Assembly: GCA_015661035.1 (NCBI GenBank)
Contig: JACVJA010000142.1
Location: 1 to 5,156 of the forward strand
Direction of reading: 5' to 3'
DNA: 5,156 nucleotides
From: Candidatus Calidifonticultor daggyaiensis
GTDB lineage: Bacteria; Actinomycetota; Humimicrobiia; Humimicrobiales; Humimicrobiaceae
Shown: piece after piece, positions 1 through 4,481 of the stretch
Position numbering within the stretch: the first letter of the stretch is position 1
Layout of the letters: every line of letters starts with the position of its first letter
Translations under genes and position numbers: made by a program
Notes under the pieces: generated by a model
Databases searched by the model: none
Told to the model about the DNA's origin: nothing
The model's input: only the letters and a program-made list of their open reading frames with translations

Positions 1-976
1 CAGTTAGTTTAATTTTATTTAAAATACCTTTTTCCTGAGCAACTATACTTACCCCTTCAGGCATGCCTATGCCCAAATTTACAATATCACCATCTTTTAT
101 TTCTTTTAACGCCCTTAAAGCTATAATTTTTCTTTCATTAAGCTCAAGCTGGGGTAAAATTGTATCTGGAATTCTAATCTCCCCGGACAAAGAAGGATTA
201 TATATTTCAGCAAACGTTTGCCAATGATTTTTTGGTTCTGCTAAAACTACAAAGTCTACTAAAATACCAGGCACTTTTACAAACCAAGGGTTTAATGTGT
301 CATTTTGCGCAATTCTTTGAACTTGAGCAATTACAATACCATTAGAATTTTTTGCAGCTTGGGCCATTTCCAACATTTCAAGAGAGCCTACTTCCCTCTC
401 CATTGTAATATTTCCTTCTAAATCAGAAGTTGTGCCTCTAATTATAGAAACATCAATATTAAAAGCTTTGTAATACAACCACTCGCTTCCATTAATTTCA
501 ATTAAGCAAACCAGGTCCTCATTAGTAATTTTATTTATTTTTCCGCCTTCAAGTCTTGGATCAACAAAAGTATTTAACCCTATATGAGTAATATGCCCAG
601 GCCTGCCTGCAGCAATATCCCTAAACAAGTTAGAAATTACGCCTTGCGGAAAATTATAAGCTTCGATTTCATTGTTTATTGCAAGAGCTGCCATTTTTGG
701 TGCTAAACCCCAATGCCCTCCTATAACTCTTTTTACAAGCCCCTTATAAGCTAAATGGTTAATACCTCTATTTTTACCATCCCCTTGCCCTGCAGCATAA
801 ACAATTGTTAAATTATTAGGAACTCCGTCTTTTAAAAAAGATTCTTCAATTGCAGATGTTATTTCTTCAGGATGACCGCTCCCAACAAAGCCGCCAATAG
901 CCACAGTCGCACCATTTTTAATTTTTTTTACAGCTTCTCTTGAACTTATAATTTTGGAACTTATAATTTTATTCAT
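1..976 (-). CDS. Acyl-CoA:acetate / propionate CoA-transferase (YdiF/Pct type), 5' part
   Basis: This is the N-terminal 325 residues of a family I CoA-transferase of the fused type, usually a little over 500 residues; the gene runs off the left edge. Such enzymes move CoA between short-chain acids (acetate, propionate, butyrate, lactate, 3-hydroxyacids) through a glutamyl-CoA intermediate in the cytoplasm. The first CoA-transferase domain covers about residues 12-250, with the glycine-rich segment [14 protein letters not shown] at 26-39, [10 protein letters not shown] at 86-95 and [19 protein letters not shown] at 109-127. The second domain opens with [15 protein letters not shown] at 295-309. 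The last visible residues are KIKLT (321-325); in relatives the catalytic Glu follows within two residues, so it should lie just outside the window. The ATG at 976 is the only methionine start, with an in-frame stop upstream at 1004-1006 and no clear Shine-Dalgarno. It lies 68 bp behind the reductase and is probably co-transcribed. Acetate, propionate or 3-oxoacid specificity cannot be told. Confidence 0.9.
   Translation of the reverse strand, partial: MNKIISSKIISSREAVKKIKNGATVAIGGFVGSGHPEEITSAIEESFLKDGVPNNLTIVYAAGQGDGKNRGINHLAYKGLVKRVIGGHWGLAPKMAALAINNEIEAYNFPQGVISNLFRDIAAGRPGHITHIGLNTFVDPRLEGGKINKITNEDLVCLIEINGSEWLYYKAFNIDVSIIRGTTSDLEGNITMEREVGSLEMLEMAQAAKNSNGIVIAQVQRIAQNDTLNPWFVKVPGILVDFVVLAEPKNHWQTFAEIYNPSLSGEIRIPDTILPQLELNERKIIALRALKEIKDGDIVNLGIGMPEGVSIVAQEKGILNKIKLT
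942..970 (-). repeat. In-frame 15-bp tandem duplication at CoA-transferase N-terminus
   Basis: The 14 bases gaacttataatttt (plus strand) occur at 942-955 and again at 957-970, a period of 15 bp or five codons. In the protein this gives KIISS twice (residues 3-7 and 8-12). It lies before the first conserved segment, so it only lengthens the leader of the protein. It looks like a recent slippage duplication. Confidence 0.85.
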
Positions 977-1044
977 AAATATTTTATTTATTAACTTTAT
1001 AGATTAAAAAGGAATACATAAAAAATTAAAATTAAAATATAAAA

Positions 1045-2061
1045 TTAATACATAAAATACCCACCATTTACACTAAACACCTGACCAGTTATATAGTCAG
1101 CATCACTAGAAGCTAAAAATAAAGCCATTTTTGCAATATCTTTTGGTTTGCCTAATCTTTTTAAAGGTATTCTATTTATAATATTTTCCTTTATATTATC
1201 TGGAATATCTTTTATCATTTCAGTTTCAATAAAGCCCGGTGCTATTGCATTTACATTAATATTTCTTGCTGCAGCTTCATAAGCTAATGATTTGGTAAGA
1301 CCAATAACACCAGCTTTGGAGGCACCATAGGCAGTTTGACCAAAATTTCCGCATAATCCAATTACTGATGCAATATTAATTATTTTTCCATAATTATTCT
1401 GCCTCATAATCATCATTGCTTCTCTACAACAATAAAAAACTCCGCTTAAGTTAACTTTTAAGACTTCTTCCCAGTGATAATTAATATCCATATTATGTAT
1501 TGTTTTATCTCTTAATATTGCTGCGTTATTAACTAAAATATCAAGCTTGCCTGTTTTTTTTATTATAAACTCAAACATATCTTTTACTTTGGTTAAGTTT
1601 GATACATCAGCTATATAATAAAAACAGCTGCTATTGTTTTTAATATTGTAATTGCAATTATAATCATTGTTATTGTTATTGTTATTATTGGTGCTATTAG
1701 CATTGTTATTATTGCTGTAATTGTTGTCATTAGCATTATTACTATAATTAGCATTATTGACATCAATACTGTGGTTGGCATTATTGGCAATATTGGTATT
1801 ATTGGCAATATTGGCATCATTTGCGTTATTTGTGTTATTGCTGATGCTAGTACTATTGGTTTTATCTGTATTATTAATGTCAAATTCTTTGGATTGTAAG
1901 CTACTAATTATCTTACAAGTTTCAACAGCATCCTTTTCATTTATATCATTTATAAATACAACTGAACCATTCTTTGCAAATTCTATTGCAATTTCCCTGC
2001 CAATGCCCCTGCCGGCTCCAGTTATCAATGAAACCTTATTTTTTAACTTCAAATTTTCCAT
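1045..2061 (-). CDS. FabG/PhaB-like short-chain 3-oxoacyl reductase with large Asn-rich insertion
   Basis: This is a classical short-chain dehydrogenase/reductase of the 3-oxoacyl-ACP / acetoacetyl-CoA reductase group, predicted to interconvert 3-oxoacyl and 3-hydroxyacyl thioesters with NAD(P)H in the cytoplasm. The Rossmann motif TGAGRGIG is at 14-21, DV after beta-4 at 152-153 and NNAA at 178-181. The catalytic tetrad is complete: Asn204 (VNLSGVF), Ser232, Tyr245 and Lys249 (YGASK). The C-terminus (PGFIETEM, LKRLGKPKDIA, ITGQVFSVNGG) matches FabG closely. The protein has 338 residues against about 245 in the family. The excess is one block, residues about 61-145, nearly half asparagine, between helix alpha-3 and strand beta-4. 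Asp39 at the end of beta-2 may favour NADH, whereas Arg18 is usual in NADPH enzymes, so the cofactor is open. The thiolase upstream and CoA-transferase downstream favour a CoA-thioester substrate such as acetoacetyl-CoA over a fatty-acid synthesis role. TTG at 2052 is an alternative start. Confidence 0.9.
   Translation of the reverse strand: MENLKLKNKVSLITGAGRGIGREIAIEFAKNGSVVFINDINEKDAVETCKIISSLQSKEFDINNTDKTNSTSISNNTNNANDANIANNTNIANNANHSIDVNNANYSNNANDNNYSNNNNANSTNNNNNNNNDYNCNYNIKNNSSCFYYIADVSNLTKVKDMFEFIIKKTGKLDILVNNAAILRDKTIHNMDINYHWEEVLKVNLSGVFYCCREAMMIMRQNNYGKIINIASVIGLCGNFGQTAYGASKAGVIGLTKSLAYEAAARNINVNAIAPGFIETEMIKDIPDNIKENIINRIPLKRLGKPKDIAKMALFLASSDADYITGQVFSVNGGYFMY
1627..1881 (-). 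repeat. Low-complexity AAT/AAC-rich tract encoding an Asn-rich insertion
   Basis: This in-frame tract encodes reductase residues 61-145. I count 41 Asn among these 85 residues; the rest are mostly Ala, Ser, Thr, Asp, Ile and Tyr. It holds a run of eight Asn (residues 125-132, bases 1666-1689) encoded by alternating AAT and AAC codons, so the DNA is a GTTATT-type hexanucleotide repeat on the plus strand. No stop or frameshift interrupts it, and recognisable reductase sequence resumes directly afterwards. It is not recognisable as a folded domain, and is best explained as repeat expansion. Confidence 0.9.
1777..1812 (-). repeat. 18-bp in-frame tandem duplication inside the Asn-rich tract
   Basis: Residues 84-95 of the reductase read NIANNT then NIANNA, two copies of a hexapeptide encoded by near-identical 18-bp units. 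This shows that part of the insertion grew by whole-codon duplication and not only by single-codon slippage. Confidence 0.75.
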
Positions 2062-2064
2062 CCT
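2058..2064 (-). promoter_or_regulatory. Shine-Dalgarno-like AGGATGG overlapping the reductase ATG
   Basis: On the minus strand AGGATGG spans the annotated ATG (2059-2061), so its AGG touches the start codon and is too close to serve it. The same AGGA lies 8 nt upstream of an in-frame TTG at 2050-2052 (codon 4). Starting there would give a protein beginning at LKLKNKV, closer to the usual FabG N-terminus. Either start is possible; three residues are at stake. Confidence 0.35.
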
Positions 2065-2071
2065 AAGTAAT

Positions 2072-2095
2072 AAAATTTATAAAAATTTATAAAAA
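2072..2095. repeat. Phased AAAATTTATA repeat, possible curved DNA upstream of the reductase
   Basis: The unit aaaatttata occurs twice head to tail (2072-2081 and 2082-2091) followed by aaaa. The A-tracts recur at 10 bp, about one helical turn, an arrangement known to bend DNA. It begins 10 bp upstream of the reductase start. The rest of the 122-bp gap (2062-2183) is almost pure A/T and shows no convincing hairpin or promoter. Confidence 0.5.
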
Positions 2096-2183
2096 GTTTT
2101 TTAATTAATTTTTTGTTTTCCAAAATCATTATTTAAAAAAATCATTATCAATAAAAATATTATCAAAAAAATTTAAGATACAT

Positions 2184-3386
2184 TTATTTTAAATTAGAAC
2201 AATTTTTAACTAAAACTGCCATTGCTTCACCTGAACCGATACATAATGATGCTATACCTAAATTACTTTTTCTTCTAATCATCTCGTGGACAAGTGTTAC
2301 AATTATTCTTGCACCAGTTGCACCAATTGGATGACCAAGAGCAACAGCCCCGCCATTGACATTAACTTTTTCATAATCAATTCCAAGATTTATTATTACA
2401 CAAAGTGCTTGTGCTGCAAAAGCCTCATTTATTTCAAACAAGTCGATACCTTCTATACCAATTGAAAATTCTTTTAATAAATTTTTTATTGCATAGATAG
2501 GTGCAATTCCAAAATCTTTAGGGTCAATAGAAACCTCAGAAAATCCAAGTATTTCTGCCATTGGTTTAAAATTAAATTTTTCAACAGCTTTTTCAGATGC
2601 TAAAAGCAGCATTGCAGCTCCATCATTTATTCCAGAAGCATTTCCAGCTGTAATAGTTCCATCAGCAGCAAAAACCGGATTTAGTTTTGATAATTTTTCT
2701 ATACTTGTATCTTCTCTTGGTCTTTCATCAATAGAAAAGAAATTATTTTTGTTTTCTTTTTTATTAAAATATTCAACCTTGACAATTTCTTCATCAAATT
2801 TTTTTTCCTTTGTTGCTCTGACTGCCTTTAAATTACTTTCACAGCTAAAAGAATCCTGCATTTTTCTAGTTATACCATTTTTTTTAGCCAAATCCTCTAT
2901 AAGCTTGCCCATATGAACATTATTAAATGGGCACCAAAGCCCATCAATTATTAATTCATCTATAACTTGAGAATTACCTAATTTTATTCCCCACCTAGAA
3001 TTATTTAGAATATATGGGCTTAATGACATGTTTTCAATTCCTCCAGCGAAAAAAACATCACCTTTTCCTAGTTTAATATAATTATAAGCCAGCTCTGCAG
3101 CTTTCATTGAAGAACCACAAACTTTATTCACTGTAAAACAAGGTGTATTAAAAGATAGACCAGCATTTAAAGCACATTGTCTTGCAGGGTTTTGCCCTGC
3201 ACCAGCTTGCAAAACCATTCCAATTATTACACCATCAATTGCAATGCTTGAATATCCTTTAAGAATATCCTTTATTAATAAAGAACCAAGTTTTACAGCA
3301 GGTATTTCTGATAAAGAACCGCCAAAATTACCTATGGCTGTTCTTAATGCATTAATAATATAAATTTTTTTATCAATTTCTGTCAT
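2184..3386 (-). CDS. Acetyl-CoA acetyltransferase (thiolase)
   Basis: This is a complete 400-residue thiolase, close to the usual 390-395 of the biosynthetic AtoB/PhaA/ThlA type. It catalyses reversible condensation of two acetyl-CoA to acetoacetyl-CoA, or thiolysis of 3-oxoacyl-CoA. The nucleophilic Cys90 lies in VNKVCGSSMKA, the NEAFA motif is at 320-324, His352 lies in GGAVALGHPIGATGAR, and the second catalytic cysteine is Cys382 in LCIGSGEA. That last motif usually reads CxGGG; here one Gly is Ser, a mild change. The loop before the central GNASGINDGAA motif (248-258) is Lys/Asn-rich, in keeping with the AT-rich genome. No Shine-Dalgarno is visible before the ATG at 3386. It sits 87 bp behind the deacetylase and 122 bp ahead of the reductase. 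With the reductase and CoA-transferase it forms a C4 acyl-CoA module; a longer-chain degradative role is possible. Confidence 0.95.
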   Translation of the reverse strand: MTEIDKKIYIINALRTAIGNFGGSLSEIPAVKLGSLLIKDILKGYSSIAIDGVIIGMVLQAGAGQNPARQCALNAGLSFNTPCFTVNKVCGSSMKAAELAYNYIKLGKGDVFFAGGIENMSLSPYILNNSRWGIKLGNSQVIDELIIDGLWCPFNNVHMGKLIEDLAKKNGITRKMQDSFSCESNLKAVRATKEKKFDEEIVKVEYFNKKENKNNFFSIDERPREDTSIEKLSKLNPVFAADGTITAGNASGINDGAAMLLLASEKAVEKFNFKPMAEILGFSEVSIDPKDFGIAPIYAIKNLLKEFSIGIEGIDLFEINEAFAAQALCVIINLGIDYEKVNVNGGAVALGHPIGATGARIIVTLVHEMIRRKSNLGIASLCIGSGEAMAVLVKNCSNLK

Positions 3387-3429
3387 TTTGATTTAGTATT
3401 TTTAATTTAATTTATAACGATTGATTTTC

Positions 3430-3460
3430 ACTATAATCTAAAATTTTGTTGTGTTATAGT
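3430..3460. repeat. Spaced inverted repeat upstream of the thiolase
   Basis: The arms actataa (3430-3436) and ttatagt (3454-3460) are perfect 7-bp inverted copies separated by 17 bp, in the gap between deacetylase stop and thiolase start. Half-sites 24 bp apart would lie roughly on the same face of the helix, so this could be an operator. In such AT-rich DNA it could also be chance. It is too weak and GC-poor for an intrinsic terminator. Confidence 0.3.
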
Positions 3461-3473
3461 TTCAGTATATCTG

Positions 3474-4193
3474 TTATGGCAATAATTTATATGCACCTGC
3501 AATTGTAGGCCAGCCCTTGCAGAGCTTAAAACCCTCCGCATATCTACAACCAGGTGTGCCTGCTTGAGTAGCTAATAATATAGCCTCTGCCTCCATCATT
3601 TCAACATAAGAAACCCCAAAAGCATCTCTGCACCAATCACCCTGCTGACTGTCATGGCAAAGAAACATCTTTTTTTTCATCTCAAACGTGTCAGTAATAT
3701 CAACATAGTACTCAGGAATAAAATTTATTATTCCTAAAGTTGTATAGTAAAATAAAGGTGCAACTTTTGAACAAACTTCGTGCTCAGTTTCAATTAATTT
3801 CACAACACTTAAAATTCTTGCTGTAAATGCAAGATAACCAGTAATATCATGATCCTGATTATAATCATTGTATGGCTCATGAGCAAAAATTATATCAGGC
3901 CTTGTCATTCTAATAGCATCAATGAATTTTAATCTAGTCTCTTTTGTATCAAATAAGAATTCATCTTCAAAATCCATCCAAATAAGTTTCGCTCCAATTA
4001 AATCAGCAGCATTTTGAGCTTCCTGTCTTCTAATTTTGGCTATTTCCTCTTTTGTATGCCTATATGAACCAATACAGCCATTAGTAGCAACTGCAATATA
4101 TACTTCATGTCCAAGTTTTGCGTATTTTGCCAAAGTTCCACCAATTTGAAACTCAACATCATCTGGGTGTGCACCAAAAGCTAATACTCTCAT
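3474..4193 (-). CDS. PIG-L/LmbE-family zinc deacetylase
   Basis: This 239-residue protein belongs to the PIG-L/LmbE fold, zinc enzymes that remove N-acetyl groups from sugars or glycoconjugates (relatives include GlcNAc-PI deacetylase, MshB and BshB). The metal motif is HPDDVE at 9-14 (His9 and Asp12 as ligands, Asp11 as likely general base). The third ligand is His115 in NDYNQDHD (109-116), corresponding to the family's PxDxHxDH-like segment. The length is normal and there is no signal peptide, so it is cytoplasmic. The C-terminal part (YVEMMEAEAILLATQAGTPGCRYAEGF, about 196-222) resembles the usual family tail with a substrate loop. A bacillithiol BshB role is possible but nothing nearby supports it; the upstream sugar-bisphosphate aldolase suggests amino-sugar metabolism, which is inference. 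The start at 4193 is fixed by a good Shine-Dalgarno and by the N-terminal strand RVLAFGAHPDD. Confidence 0.88.
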   Translation of the reverse strand: MRVLAFGAHPDDVEFQIGGTLAKYAKLGHEVYIAVATNGCIGSYRHTKEEIAKIRRQEAQNAADLIGAKLIWMDFEDEFLFDTKETRLKFIDAIRMTRPDIIFAHEPYNDYNQDHDITGYLAFTARILSVVKLIETEHEVCSKVAPLFYYTTLGIINFIPEYYVDITDTFEMKKKMFLCHDSQQGDWCRDAFGVSYVEMMEAEAILLATQAGTPGCRYAEGFKLCKGWPTIAGAYKLLP

Positions 4194-4198
4194 TTTAA

Positions 4199-4204
4199 CC
4201 TCAC
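4199..4204 (-). promoter_or_regulatory. Shine-Dalgarno GTGAGG of the deacetylase gene
   Basis: GTGAGG on the minus strand ends 5 nt before the ATG at 4193. It is the only well-placed Shine-Dalgarno in the window and supports both this start and a bacterial origin. Confidence 0.75.
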
Positions 4205-4209
4205 ATTTG

Positions 4210-4226
4210 TAAATTGTTACAATTTA
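4210..4226. promoter_or_regulatory. 17-bp palindrome just upstream of the deacetylase ribosome site
   Basis: TAAATTG-TTA-CAATTTA is a perfect inverted repeat with 7-bp arms and a 3-bp centre. It lies 5 bp upstream of the Shine-Dalgarno, where a bound repressor or a small hairpin could affect expression. It matches no operator I can name with confidence. Confidence 0.35.
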
Positions 4227-4265
4227 AATAAATTATTTATAAATTTAATGAAAATTTTATTTTAT

Positions 4266-4289
4266 TAAATGCATATGCTAAATGCATAT
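4266..4289. repeat. Direct repeat TAAATGCATAT, two copies 13 bp apart
   Basis: Identical 11-bp copies lie at 4266-4276 and 4279-4289, with the palindrome GCATATGC (4271-4278) spanning the first copy and the spacer. It could be a paired protein-binding site upstream of the deacetylase gene or the remnant of a local duplication. Confidence 0.5.
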
Positions 4290-4354
4290 ATCAAATTCTG
4301 CTTAAAAAACAAATCTTAAAAAAATTTATAAAAACTATTATAAAATTTTAAAGC

Positions 4355-4481
4355 AAACATAAGACTATGTTTAAGACTAAATATGAGACTATATAAAAAA
4401 ACAAAAGACCACATATAAACCTTATACAAGACCATATATTAAACCGTATATGAAACCGTGTATAAGAACAAAACTATGTAT
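4355..4481. repeat. Degenerate 12-bp tandem repeat (minisatellite)
   Basis: About ten units follow each other. Units of exactly 12 bp are 4355-4366, 4367-4378, 4379-4390, 4422-4433, 4434-4445, 4446-4457, 4458-4469 and 4470-4481; 4411-4421 is 11 bp and 4391-4410 is an enlarged 20-bp unit. Each ends in a form of AAGACT or AARACC, preceded by an A/T-rich ATATA-like stretch, for example gtatatgaaacc and atatattaaacc. The last unit overlaps the aldolase stop codon (4474-4476). Copies are diverged, so the array is old or selected only for its overall pattern. The rest of the gap, 4227-4354, is plain AT-rich DNA apart from the short direct repeat. Confidence 0.8.

Noticed and set aside
1611..1883. 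Second minus-strand open frame rich in Ile, Met and Thr within the reductase
   Set aside because: It is another frame of the same low-complexity repeat, nested in a clearly real gene; its length reflects the lack of stops in the repeat.
1757..2092. Plus-strand open frame with a very hydrophobic, membrane-like product
   Set aside because: It is the antisense of the AAT/AAC-rich tract: the complement of Asn codons gives Ile/Leu/Val codons. It has no ribosome site and no homology I recognise.
2125..2166. Fur-like GATAAT/ATCATTATC hexamers between thiolase and reductase
   Set aside because: The matches are partial and lie in near-pure A/T low-complexity sequence; no iron-related gene is nearby.
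3432..3437. Perfect TATAAT on the plus strand as a promoter
   Set aside because: There is no suitable -35 element at the proper spacing and no plus-strand gene to serve; TATAAT is frequent by chance here.
4243..4270. Long A/T-only hairpin (12-bp arms, one bulged G, 3-nt loop) as a terminator for the aldolase
   Set aside because: There is no G/C pair in the stem, and such pairings are common by chance in DNA this AT-rich.
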